Assembly: GCF_040869045.1 (NCBI RefSeq)
Contig: NC_090319.1
Span: 49,758,779 to 49,822,778, forward strand
Direction: 5' to 3'
Source of the DNA: Eurosta solidaginis
Taxonomy: Eukaryota; Arthropoda; Insecta; Diptera; Tephritidae
DNA length: 64,000 nt
This document shows positions 32,856 to 43,680 of this stretch, piece after piece (positions within the stretch are counted from its first letter, which is position 1; the number at the start of each line of letters is the position of its first letter). The position numbers and the translations under genes are program-made. The notes under the pieces are model-generated. The model ran no database searches. It worked only from the letters and a program-made list of their open reading frames with translations, and was not told the DNA's origin.

Positions 32856-34776
32856 ATGGCGCCCGAGCAGGGACCCTCCTCCGCAGATGACGGTGGAAAC
32901 CAAACACAACAACCACCAACACTGCCGGGCGGGTTCGACGAACACACCCTTAGAAACAACAAACACACCGTCCCCCGAAGGTACAACGCTGACCACCGAT
33001 TCGCTCAACTGGATCTACCTACTCAAGAGGGAGAGGCTAATCGAGGAGTGCAGGAAACACCATATCAAGGTAGAAGGCCAAACCGTAGCCGAACTGCGTC
33101 GCGCACTGAGCGTATACGTGCGAGCCAAACGCACAAGAAAGTCAAGCGAAGACCTGCTAAAGGAGCTAGAGAGATAAGTGAATGAAGAAGAGGGGAAATC
33201 CGCTACGATACCCCAACCAACAACAAAGCCGAGCCCTTCGATCCAGATGCATAGTCCTCAACCGCATGCGCATGAGAGAGAACGCGCACCACCGAAGCGA
33301 GACGAAATGAGCGACGGTGAGCTAATGAATACCGTTCGCCGCTGGGATTTGCATTTTTCGGGTGAAGAGTCGCTGCACGAATTTCTGGAGAGGATAGAGG
33401 AGCTTGCCGAATGTTACCGCATCCCCGTCGACCGGCTCCTCCCAACGCTGCCGGAACTTCTACGTGGCAAAGCACTCCAATGGTACCGCATCCGTAAACA
33501 ACAAATCAACCAATGGCGCGATTTTCGAACGGAGGTGCAAAATTTTTTCCTGCCCAAGCGTCATCTTCGACATTTGGAAGAGGCCATCCGACAACGCAAG
33601 CAACATGGCCGTGAAAAAGCCAAAGACTACATCCTCGCATTAGAAACTCTGATCCGCCAGCACCCGACAATGTGTAAGGAAAACCACATCGAACGAATAT
33701 ACGATGGCCTACGCGTTGAATACCGCCTCTTCGTCAAGCGCAGCGAGTTTAAAATGATCGATGAGCTCCTGGAAATAACGGAATAATATGAGCTGCTAAA
33801 AATCGAGGAAGCGAAACAGGGCAAAGCGGCGATCCACAGCCTGTATCATCTTCAAACGGAGTATGATAGCAAGGAGTGCTGCTGGCGCTGCAAGGAACGC
33901 GGACACCGCCGCTCCCAATGCAGGGGCCGCTGGAGAATGTTCTGCTCCAGGTGTGGACAAGACAACATCCTCTCCAGGGACTGCCTATGCCATTCGACCA
34001 ACCAATCCACCGACAACAACACATCCAGGATGCCGTCAAGTTATGTGAGAGAAAGCCGCCAAGCATTATTTGTGCGGCCACAGAAGTATATGGAACCACC
34101 AGCCTGCAATTCCGCTGCCGAAATGCAAGTAGATGACCGTTTCTACATGCCGATAACCATCGAGGGCATGAGCGTGCGCGCGCTAGTAGACACCGGCGCC
34201 ACCCTCTCATACGTCGACGAGTCAATACGAAACCACCTGGAGAGAAACAAAATCAAACCACATCTTCATAGGCGGAGCGTCCAATTGGCAGACCACACGT
34301 GTGTCTATAGCTCGAATTCGTACCCAGCAAGGATTACGTACAAAGGATGAACGACTAACACAATGATGTCCGTCATCCAGAACTTGGCAGAACGGATGAT
34401 CTTAGGAATGGACTTTTTACGGGAAAGGGGAATCACCCTCACGCTAGATGGCCAGCCGTTAGAAGTCACTTTGACCAGGAGATCAGCCGAGTTAGACACA
34501 CTATGTTCAATGACCAGCTGGGAACACGTGAACAATGGTCAAAAACCGGAGCACCACCAGAAGCGATTGAGTAAAACCGGTAGCCCAATAACCGCAGCCG
34601 AACATTCGACCATCCGTAAACATAACCGACCGCTGAAGCAACGCTTCTACCCCCGTTACCCGGCTATACAAACATACAATGTCAATGAAGATTACCGAAA
34701 AAGGGCGCCGAACGCGATATGCAATGCGCTCCCCGCTATTTTACACAATAAAAGGCGACAGAGAAGAGCCCGGTGA
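32856..34776 (+). pseudogene. Gag-protease polyprotein of gypsy-type element, with in-frame stops
   Basis: One reading frame from about 32950 to 34776 carries three premature stops (near 33175, 33784 and 34348) but no frameshift. In order: a SAP-like helix pair (LKRERLIEECRKHHIKVEG, 33015-33070); a capsid domain with LHEFLERIEELAECYRI, LRGKALQWYR and QNFFLPKRHLRHLEEAI; and a CCHC knuckle CWRCKERGHRRSQC (33882-33923). Next comes a second knuckle CSRCGQDNILSRDC with Ile where His is expected, then a retropepsin with ALVDTGATLSYVDESI (catalytic Asp) near 34185 and ILGMDFL near 34400. The frame in which MAPEQG is read from the primer-site ATG at 32856 is different, so the true gag start is unclear. 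This is an old insect retroelement copy and cannot make an intact product. Confidence 0.85.
32857..32874 (+). other. Primer-binding site, tRNA-Lys type
   Basis: TGGCGCCCGAGCAGGGAC is 17/18 identical to the complement of the 3' end of tRNA-Lys(UUU) (standard site TGGCGCCCGAACAGGGAC). Reverse transcription of LTR elements starts here. The ATG at 32856 overlaps the site. Confidence 0.85.
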
Positions 34777-34779
34777 GAT

Positions 34780-34861
34780 GATTGGCAACCATTCAATATC
34801 CGCAGCCATGGGAAATAGTAACCGCCGACTTCGTGCCACCAGGACGCAAACGTCATTATAG
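34780..34861 (+). pseudogene. Integrase-like scrap
   Basis: In a shifted frame the sequence reads YPQPWEIVTADFV near 34795-34835. This resembles the start of the gypsy integrase catalytic core, where the Asp after TA is the first of the DDE triad. It follows the protease region directly, implying a deletion of about 2 kb that removed reverse transcriptase and RNase H. Confidence 0.5.
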
Positions 34862-35377
34862 CTGTGAAGTTGCATTTTATTTTGCTGTGTTTATTTTGCG
34901 AGTTTTAAATTATAATATCTAAATTGTAATATTAGTTTGTGACAAAAATAAGTGCGAAAACCTTGAGTTCATTTTAATACAATTGGTTTGCTTTGAAAAG
35001 TTAAGATTTAGTGAATTTTTAAAGTTTTTAATCAATTTCTTATTATTCATTTTGTGTTTGCCGAGTCATTGTGCATTTGTGTTTTTGTTGCAATTTTTGA
35101 TTGGCACCTTTTCATCTTGAAATTGTTTTTGTGCGCACACTTTTTGTTTTTCTCGCAATTTACTGTCTTCGCAGCTGTTTGCGTCGCTTTTTAAGTGTCA
35201 AGTAACAGTGACTCTAAAACTGCTAGCTACCGCTAAGCTCCAAACTTTCAGAGTTGCTTTATATATAACCTTTCTCATTCTCAGTGCTATTTCAACTGTT
35301 TTTTCTTTGTAATTTACAAACATATGTTTACCATTTCTATATTCTTATACTAGTTTCTTTTCACCTTTCTATAAAAA

Positions 35378-36270
35378 ATGACTTGCATTTTCAAAAACTG
35401 TCAGGTAAAAAGCGAATCCGAACGTTTTGTCTCTTGCTGGCTTTGCGATGGGCTCGCCCATGGAAAGTGCGCGGGACTGACGGCTGAGTTGTTGACACTG
35501 TCAATGATGGGGAGAAGGGAGTACGTTGGTCATGCATTAAATGCAGATCAACTGAGGTTGACCTATTTAAACTGTTTAGACAAACACGAAAAGCGTTTTC
35601 TGTTATTGCTAAAGAGTTTTCCATAATCACGGAAAAGTTCAATCAATACGATAGCTTGTTCAAATCCTTCAAGTGTTTGGATGAGTTACCGCTTTGTTTA
35701 AATAGAAATAAAGACAACCGCGATAATAATCAAAAACATTCTGAAGACTCACCTAATGCTTTGAATCTTAATCCTGCTCAGAACATTAATTTTCCGCAAG
35801 TGGAGCTCATAGACATGGCTTCCCCTAATCCTCAAGCTGTGGTTCCGTCCACTTCTAAGGCCGCGGAAAAATCCTTAGAGCCTCAAACTGTAACTTCTGA
35901 AACTGTAACTTCTCAATCTGTGCCTTCTTATTCAGTAGCACCGGCTAAGAAGCTAGTTGTAGTCCCGCTCAAAAAATCGATTTTTGTATCTCGCTTTGAC
36001 AAAGACACTTCCGTTGAGGATATCAAGTCTTATGTCACTTCGAAAATTAAGGCTGACGGCATGACTTTAAGAAAATTTAAATTTAATTACGAAAGGAACA
36101 TTTCTTCATTTAGAATTGATGTCTACTCAGAAGATTTTGATAAACTTTTGGACAGCGCATTTTGGCCGCCAGGGGCTTTTGTTCGCGAATTTGTGCATAA
36201 GACTATTGAGATTACTCAAAATGTAGCAAAAATTCCTCCTCAAAGTTCCGATCCAAAAAACTTAATTTAA
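35378..36270 (+). pseudogene. Family J ORF1 with PHD-like finger, one frameshift
   Basis: The first frame (35378-35490) begins MTCIFKNCQVKSESE and carries the first four Cys and the HGKC of a PHD-type finger (SCWLCDGLAHGKCAG). A one-base shift near 35490 moves the last Cys pair (SCIKC) and a helical segment into another frame, which rejoins at about 35656. The C-terminal half (35970-36240) holds an RRM-like fold: FVSRFDKDTSVEDIKSYV, FKFNYERNISSFRIDVYS and then FWPPGAFVREFV. The ORF1 of the minus-strand element at 60363-61703 has the same plan. Such proteins bind element RNA; binding of histones by the PHD finger is an inference from the family. Confidence 0.8.
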
Positions 36271-36275
36271 TATCT

Positions 36276-39094
36276 TGCTTAAGCATTTACTATCAAAACG
36301 TTAGAGGCTTAAATACTAAATTAACTGACTTATATTTGAAAACCATTCACTGTAACTATAATATTATTGCTTTTACCGAAACATGGCTGAAACCCAATGT
36401 TTTAAATTCCGAAATTTTTTGTGGTGAGTATCAGACCTATAGAAATGATCGCTTAAATAGGACCGGAGGTGGTGTCTTGCTAGCTGTACATTCTTCAATA
36501 CCATCTGAAGATGTTAATTTAGCCGAAGTTGATTCCATCGAGTTTAAATGCATCCGAATCTTACTAGACCGGGGTCATATTTACTTAGCCGTTTGCTATA
36601 TTCCACCGTCTTCTGATCTATCAGTGTATATGCACCATATTTCACTGTTACAATCAGTCAATTCGATGATAAAGTCCACGGACTCAATGATTGTTTTAGG
36701 CGACTTTAACCTGCCACATATATCTTGGAATACCGTTGATCACAATATTGTCCCCGTATCATCCAAGATGCATAACAATGACTTTTTGGATGGAATTAAT
36801 GATCTTTGCCTTAATCAGATCAACTTCTTTCCAAATAAGTATGGAAAATTCTTAGACTTTGAGTTTGTTGACGACATATCTAAATTCTCTATAAATCGGT
36901 GTGAACCTCTTGTTTTGCCAGAAGACGTTTACCATTCTTCTCTTGAGATAACTTACGAAATCATAAGCAACGAAGTCGGCTGCACTAACAAAACACGTTT
37001 CTCTACCAGATGCTTTGATTTTTCCAAAACTAATTTCAACAATTTAAATAAAGAGCTTTCTGAGATAACTTGGCCTCGATATAAAAAGGATATAGAGGAA
37101 AACGTTTTACATTTTAATAAAACCATTTATACTTTATTTGAAAAACATGTGCCCAAACGCACATGCTCGTACACTGAACCAGTGCAAGCCTGATTTACTA
37201 AAGATTTAAAAGCTTTAAAAAATAAGAAATCACGTTTATTCAAATTATATAAGAGAACCGGTTTACATTCTCATTATGCACAGTACGCTATTTTCCGTCA
37301 TAAGTATTTTGAACTTAATAAAAAGTGTTATAAAGCTTACATATGTAAAATTAAAAGAAACATTATTTGCCACCCGAAGTCTTTTTATGATTTCGTAAAT
37401 TCCAAACGCAGAACTAACGGATTTCCTTCTGCCATGAAGTTTAGAAATAGCATTTCCAGCGACGGTCAAGAGATTGCAAACTTCTTCGCTCATTTCACTC
37501 TAATTACTCTGCTGTGGTTGATTCATCACCTACAAATTATCCGTATGAGCTCCATTCTAGTAACTCAATATATGCCCCACATTTGCTGCCTGAAGATGTT
37601 CTACTACATCTAAAGACCCTAAAAGAATCCTTCAAATACGGTCCCGATTTGATCCCAACATGTTTTCTTAAAAAATGTGCGGAATACATCTACCAGCCCC
37701 TTACTGATCTGTTTAACCTCTCTTTAAAAAATGGCATTTTCCCGACGGCTTGGAAGGAATCTTTTCTTATCCCACTCCATAAAAAAGGAAGCAAGTCGTC
37801 TATTGAAAACTATCGTGGAATAGCAAAGCTCTCCGCTATCCCTAAGCTTTTCGAAGCAATCGTTACTAATCACCTTACATTTTCGATTTCTACATTGATA
37901 GATAGTTCCCAGCATGGTTTTTGTAGAGCCAAATCAACCACAACCAATTTGCTTGAATTTACAACTCACGTCTTTAATGGGTTTAGAAACAATCAGCATA
38001 CCGACGTTATATACACTGATTTCAGCAAAGCATTCGACAAAGTACGCCACTCATTACTTGTTTATAAACTCGAATTGCTTGGCCTAACTCGCTGGATCTC
38101 CTCCTATCTTTGCGGTAGAACTCAAAGAGTCATTTTTAAAAAAAATTGTTCGAATGTCATCGATGTTCCCTCCGGTGTGCCTCAGGGCAGCCATCTCGGT
38201 CCTATTCTGTTTTTGATCTTTATAAACGATGTTTCCACAACTATAAAATATTCTAAAATTTTAATGTATGCCGACGACGTAAAACTTTTTAAGTCATACC
38301 CGTCGGTTGAAGAACGTTCTGTACTCCAGGCGGATTTAAATCGTTTAGTTACTTGGTGTAATGCGAATTTTATGCCTCTCAACATAGAAAAATGTAAATC
38401 CATGTGTTTTTCACGTGGGAACATACAGCCAGCTTCCTACACAATTAATGGCCAAACTCTGGAAAGCGTTGATGTTTTTGTCGACTTGGGAGTTACAATG
38501 AATTGCAAACTTAGTTTCAACCCTCATATTAATGCCACAGTCAATAAAGCGAGAGGAGTTTTAGCATTTGTGAAAAGATGGGCAAAGGAGTTTAGTGATC
38601 CTTACGTTACAAAAACCCTTTTTACATCATTGGTGAGGCCAATATTAGAATATGGATCGATAATTTGGAATCCGCGTTATCAAGTTCATGTGGATAGACT
38701 AGAATCAATTCAAAAACAGTTTTTACTTTTCGCCTTTAGAAATCTTCAATGGGACTCTCCGTATAATCTTCCTCCTTACACTAATCGATTAAAACTAATA
38801 AATCTTCCTACACTCGCAAGTCGTAGAGAAATGCTAGGTGTACTATTTATGGCTAGACTTTTAAATGGATCGATTTCAAGCCCATTTCTTTTGAACGAAG
38901 TAAACTTGAATGTTCCATGCCGAGTTTCAAGGCATTATAAACCTATAATTCTTAAACAATGCAGAAGCAATTTCCAACTACACGAACCTTTTCTATGTTT
39001 GTGTGAAGATTATAACTCTCACTCGAGAATAATTGATGTTTCGGACTCGCTCTTTGCCATAAAAAAGACGGTTCTATCTTCTCTTAATAAATAA
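36276..39094 (+). pseudogene. Family J ORF2: endonuclease and reverse transcriptase, one stop and one frameshift
   Basis: The endonuclease starts near 36276 (IYYQNVRGLNTK). It shows AFTETWL, GGGVLLAV, CYIPPSS and LGDFNLPHISW, up to 37193, where TGA replaces a conserved Trp codon. Reading continues in frame to about 37490; then an indel shifts to the frame 37514-39094. That frame contains the reverse transcriptase: NYRGIAKLSAIPKLFEAI, QHGFCRAKSTTTNLLEF, YTDFSKAFDKV (catalytic Asp), GVPQGSHLGPILFL and MYADDVKLF (catalytic pair). The thumb and a C-terminal region follow to a natural stop at 39094. No RNase H is present, as expected for the CR1/jockey groups. Apart from the two lesions the gene is complete. 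Confidence 0.85.
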
Positions 39095-39184
39095 AAAATT
39101 ATATTTATACTTTTAGTCTATTGTATTTTTGAATCTATATTTCTCAGCTCAACGTCCGAGTAAAAAAAAAAAAAAAAAAAAAAA

Positions 39185-40117
39185 CGAAATATTGAGATTG
39201 CTTCACCAAATTTTGTACACGAACTTATCTGGACCCAGAATAGATAACCACGCCCAATTTTTAATATATATAACATTTTGGAAAAGACAAAAAACATGAT
39301 TATTTAGTAATTAATACACCTAGAATGTTGAAATTTGACGTGTGGACTGATATTGAGACTCTTGATAAAAATTAGAAAAACATTTTTAAAATGGGTGTGG
39401 CATCGCCCACTTGTGATAAAATCAATTTTACAAATATTATTAATCATAAATCAAAAATCGTTAAACCTATCGTAACAAAATTCGGCAGAGAGGTTGCCTT
39501 TACTATAAGGAATGTTTTGAAGAAAAATTAACAAAATCGGTTAAGGACCACGCCCACTTTTATATAAAAGATTTTTCAAAGGGTCGTGGACGAATAAAAT
39601 AAGCTAAATCTTTGCAAAAAAGAGCTCTATATCAATGTTATTTCATTTCCCAAGTGGATTTATAACAGTAAATAGGAAAAACTTAAAATTTAAAAAAGTT
39701 GGCGTGGCACCGCCCTTTTATGACTAAGCATTTTTCTATGTTTCTGGAGCGATAACTCGAAGAAAAATTAACGGATCGTAATAAAATTGGGTACACAAAT
39801 TTTCCCTATAGCAGAAAATATTTCTAGTAAAAATGGACGGGATCGGTTAAAGACCATGGCAACTTAGATATAAAACAAGTTTAAAAGGTTCGTAGACTAG
39901 AATAATAAGCTATAACAACTTAGCAAAAAATAGTTTTGAATCAATGATATTTCACATATCAAGTTTTATTGTAAGAGGAAATGTGGAGACATTTTTTTTA
40001 AACGCGCGGTGCCACGTGTTATGTAGAAAAGTAAATTATCTGAAATGAAATGTACAATTGAAGCGCATGCTGAGTATATAATGTTTGGTTACGCCCGAAC
40101 TTAGACACCTTTACTTG
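39185..40117 (+). mobile_element. HINE copy, 3' part (interrupted)
   Basis: Continues the family where 32531 stops: the ACGAACTTATCTGGACC segment, several CCACGCCCA boxes, and the 3' terminus GGTTACGCCCGAACTTAG then TTACTTG at 40117. It lacks the 130-bp tandem array present in the 10.3-kb copy. Confidence 0.65.
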
Positions 40118-41370
40118 ATTAATAAAAAAAACGTGCTTATTAAAATAATACTGAAATTTTTTGTTCATTATTGTTTTAAGTTCATTTTAAAAATTACCTT
40201 AAAATGTTGAGTTCGATTTGTGCCGTCATATCGAAGTGTGCCGTATTAAGCTATGCTTTGATTTCTGCCAATGCGCCTTCGTTTGGACAAATATTCGAAG
40301 CATCACTAAACCTTAGTTATGTATTTTTTTGCGTTCAGAAGTTTTGGTGCATCAATGCTGTGGCCTCGATTGCATTTCTGTAGCCTGTTTAACTCACTTC
40401 GGGGCAGCTACTTTTGAACTGTACTCAAGCATAAAGTACAGACGTACAAACATAAATACTTATGCACATTAGAGTGACCTTTATAAAATTAAAATACATC
40501 TGAATATCATTAAATGGTGACGCAATGGCTCTAAAGATGCTGTGTGCTAAGCATAGGCGACTATCAAAACGATAGGTAAAGAAGCAGGGAGAACAAGGAC
40601 TTAGCTGTAACCGTCAAAATTAATTTTATCATGACCGCACCCATTCCCTTTAACATAACCATAACAATAACCACAGCCCCTAGCCTCATCAGAAAGATTA
40701 ATCACGTAACCGTAACTGTAGAATAATGCGCAGACGATAGCTTAGACCGTAATAATCACAGTGTTAACGGTAACTGTAGCGTTGACAGCAGTAGGAACAG
40801 TAGGCGTACCCGTAACTGTAACTGTAAAAATACCGAATTTTTTCTGACAATTTTTCAAAAATATCCTTCTACTGTTTCTTGTATTTGTCTCACCATTGAT
40901 AGGAAAACGACGCTAGCCGTCCTCCAAGAGTGCCGGAATAATCCAGTTTTATGCACGCAACAAAAATTAACTTCCGCCTTTCTACGTTCGTTTTGCCTGC
41001 TGTTTCCATCAAAGAAGTAAAAATGTGCCACAAGGAATTGGAGCTTAAAGGTTAAGAAAGTTTCTAACACTCTTCAGAACTAACTCAAGATAAATTTCAT
41101 TCTCCCTTATTTCTTTATCAGCCTCTTAACTATTCCAGCTTTCTATTTTCCACTTTTCGGTTTTCCTCAACCTAGCTGTTTCACTGGAACATACAATGCA
41201 TTTTTCAATGAATCTCTTGTAAGCCATATTTCCTGCTTATCCTGCTACTCAACAGCTCCTTACACTTTCCCTTATTCAACTATGGTGGCTTTATTTTGCG
41301 CCTGGATCTCCGTAGAGTACAGGCGCTATTTATGAGGGTGTTTGGAAAAATCTGATTGAACTGTAATTTA
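40118..41370. other. Non-coding stretch
   Basis: No supported gene. A cryptic repeat of GTAACTGTAACCG-like words spans 40600-40830. The remainder is unassigned. Confidence 0.45.
40600..40830 (+). repeat. Cryptic (GTAACTG/GTAACCG) simple-sequence region
   Basis: Words such as CGTAACTGTA and CATAACCATAACAATAACC recur irregularly. It looks like a decayed 6- or 12-bp satellite; no fixed period can be counted. Confidence 0.45.
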
Positions 41371-41374
41371 TCCA

Positions 41375-41985
41375 TCATGGTGGGAGCGCTTTTGCATCTG
41401 CGTCCAAGACGATCCGCCCTTTGCGCATTTCCTCATCCATTAGCCTCTTTAACGCTATTGGTACGGCCTCCAAGTTATGAACCATATTGCAGGATGGCCA
41501 GAAAATCATTGTTACGTCTAAGTCTTCTTCTTGTGTACCCTTAATATCATGTTCTCGATGCCCCTTTCTACTTCGCCTGTTTCTAATACACATTCTTCGT
41601 TGGCCTTGATACTTCTTTCCAGTGGCGAAGATAAGTGCTGCTCATGTTCCAAGATATTTTTTCCAAACTCGGTTTACAAAGATGTAGTGCTGACCCTCCT
41701 CCGTAGGCCGAGGTATACTAAGTACCTTCCAATTCTTTGTTGGTATATTTGAGTTCTGATTCTATAGAAAGAGCTGCGCTTCATCCGAATTTGCCACCTT
41801 AGCCTTTGGAATAGTTGAGAACAGATCGGGTGCTTTGGCTTTGGAGGTGCGATATAGTACCGCCCCTCCGATATTATGTACGTGACGAAAAATTCCCATC
41901 ATTATACCGTTGAGCTCCGTCTCTACAGATCTCCACTTTTTTGTAGATATTGTTTGAAAAATGAGGCTAATCAATTAACGTCACA
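41375..41985 (-). pseudogene. Degraded gag-like ORF1 segment (DUF4780-like)
   Basis: Minus-strand coding traces are spread over several frames: KVANSDEAQLFL near 41770, NSNIPTKNWKVLSIPRPTEEGQ near 41720-41760, then HYIFVNRVW. The string PTKNWKVLSI resembles the LPT-x-WKV motif I associate with DUF4780-type ORF1 proteins of insect non-LTR elements. Downstream (41593 to 41375) the frame has LEAVPIALKRLMDEEMRKG. There are several stops. The family name comes from memory and is tentative. Confidence 0.4.
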
Positions 41986-42019
41986 GTCAGAAACTGCTCT
42001 ACCCCGCCGTCCTTCTTCT

Positions 42020-42700
42020 AAGGAAAATCCTTATCTTCATAACAATCCTTTAACTTCTTTTCTTCTTTCTCCTTATCCTTTCCTTTTTTACCATTCTTTT
42101 TCCTTATACATTTCCATGTTGTTGTTGTTGTTGTAGCAGTGCTTCCATTTCCATACATTTCCATCCCTTCTCTTTGTTTTCACATTTCTTCACTTCCGGG
42201 TTTATTGTTTTGATTTGGTTTATGTCCACTCCCTGGGTCGTTCATACTCTAAAGAGCTCTTCTACCCTCCCCTCTTTCCATCCCTTCCATTTTTTTACCT
42301 TTCGTTTTCATTCTTCATTTTCATCTCTTTTCCTTGTTTACACCTTTCTTTATACCTTGCTTTTTTGTTCTGATTTGGTTTATGTCCACTCCCTGAGTCG
42401 CTCATATTCTAGGGAAAACCATTATCTCTACATCAATCATTTTAGCTCGTCTCTCTCCCCCCTTGTCCCTTTCATTTTTTTGCATTTCGTTTTCCTTCTT
42501 CATTCCCATCTCTTCTCCTTCCTTTTGTTTTTCATTATTCCTAGTTTTTATTATTCTCATTTGATTTATGTCCCCTCCCCGACTCGCTCATCATCATTAT
42601 CTTCATAACAATCATTTTAATTATTCTTCCCCCTTTACATCCCTTCCATTTGTTGAATCTTTCGTTTTCTTTTTTCATTTCCTTTCCTTCTGTTCATTTT
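42020..42700. repeat. Pyrimidine-rich tandem repeat, ~160-190-bp unit
   Basis: About four imperfect units. The phrase TTTGGTTTATGTCCACTCCC begins near 42214 and 42374, with a variant near 42560. Each is followed by GAGTCGCTCAT-like words and ATCTTCATAACAATCATTTT-like words. The sequence is strongly C/T on the plus strand. The embedded open frames are by-products of composition. A single related phrase occurs near 46899. Confidence 0.65.
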
Positions 42701-42714
42701 TCTTTATTCATTAT

Positions 42715-43080
42715 CGGCCTATTATCGATTATTATTTTTAATTTCTTATGGGCTTGTTATCGAAGGGCTATCGATATTGAAGTTTTAACGGCATCAGTTT
42801 TATAACAAACCGATGAGTCGCCGATAACGCGCCGATAATATATTGGTGATAAATCTATAACTTTTTATAACAAATCGATAACTTTTCAATGACAAATTTT
42901 TGATACAAAAATAGATAACTTCTTGAAAACAAATCGATAACACGCCTATAAAAAATTGGTGGCACTCTGATAACAAATCGATACTTTTTAGATAAAATAT
43001 CGATACATTTTCGATAGCTTTTCTGTAATAAACAGAAAACTCGTAAACAAATCCATAGCTGATCGATTAGTTTTGTCATC
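42715..43080 (-). repeat. TATCGAT-rich degenerate array, second copy (inverted)
   Basis: Repeated CAAATCGATAACTTTT-type words on the plus strand are the reverse complement of the 30178-30608 array. It borders a HINE copy on its right side. Confidence 0.7.
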
Positions 43081-43145
43081 AATAGTAGTACTTACGCTAA
43101 TATTCTGTATTTCACCATAACGTGGCCAAAGAAGTTTACATATAA

Positions 43146-43680
43146 CAGGTAAGCAAGGCCTAAGTTCGGGTGTAACCTAACATTACATACTCAGCTGCCA
43201 AATTACAGCTTGCAAAACTTTTAAATTACCTTCTTTTAAAAGTGGGCGGTTCCACGCCCATTGTCCAACATTTTACAAATTTTCTATTCTGTGTCGTAAG
43301 GTCAATCCACCTACCAAGTTTCATCGCTTTATCCGTCTTTGGTAATGAATTATCGCATTTTTTTTGTTTTTCGAAATTTTCGATATCGAAAAAGTGGGCG
43401 TGGTTATAGCCCGATTTCGTTCATTTTAAACAGCGATCTGAGATGAGTGCCCAGGAACTTACATACCAAATTCCATAAGATACCTCAAAATTTACTCAAG
43501 TTGTCGTGTTTACGGACAGACGGACAGACGGACATGGCTAAATAAATTTATTTTTTCGCCCAGACCATTTTGATATATAGAAGTCTATATCTATCTCGAT
43601 TGGTTTATGTCGTTACGGGGTACCGTTATGCGAACAAAATTAATATACTCTGTGAGCTCTGCTCAGCTGAGTATAAAAAA
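43146..43680 (-). mobile_element. HINE copy, short internally deleted form
   Basis: Minus strand. The 5' terminus TTTTTTATACTCAGCTGAG lies at 43662-43680 and the 3' terminus near 43146 (CTTGCTTACC, slightly diverged from CCTTCCTTACTTG). Only about 535 bp remain. The tandem array and central region are deleted, so the subterminal block joins the GTGGGCGGTTCCACGCCC box directly. Confidence 0.75.

Larger units (their letters stand above)
32532..34861 (+). mobile_element. Gypsy-type LTR element, internally deleted
   Basis: A GC-rich block (32540-32850) precedes a tRNA-Lys-type primer site at 32857. A gag-protease frame follows to 34776, then a short integrase-like scrap. Reverse transcriptase, RNase H, most of integrase and the 3' LTR are missing. 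The region 32532-32855 probably holds LTR sequence because it ends just before the primer site, but without a second LTR its limits cannot be shown. The element lies between the two parts of a HINE. Confidence 0.75.
34862..39184 (+). mobile_element. CR1-group non-LTR retrotransposon, near-complete (family J)
   Basis: About 4.3 kb: an AT-rich leader (34862-35377), ORF1 with a PHD-type finger, ORF2 with APE endonuclease and reverse transcriptase, a short 3' UTR and a poly(A) tail of about 23 nt at 39162-39184. Each ORF carries only one or two lesions, so insertion was recent. The 5' edge is inferred from the end of the gypsy-type match. A poly(A) tail is more typical of the jockey clade, while the PHD finger in ORF1 is typical of CR1/Kiri-like elements; the clade is therefore tentative. 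A related minus-strand fragment is at 49870-51090. Confidence 0.85.

Noticed and set aside
42117..42137. (GTT)n tract as a third SINE-like tail
   Set aside because: Only TTGTAGC follows in common with the SINE-like copies; the sequence then diverges, so it may be a plain microsatellite.
42174..42608. 144-codon Ser/Phe/Leu-rich frame resembling a membrane protein
   Set aside because: Hydrophobicity is a by-product of the C/T-only tandem repeat.
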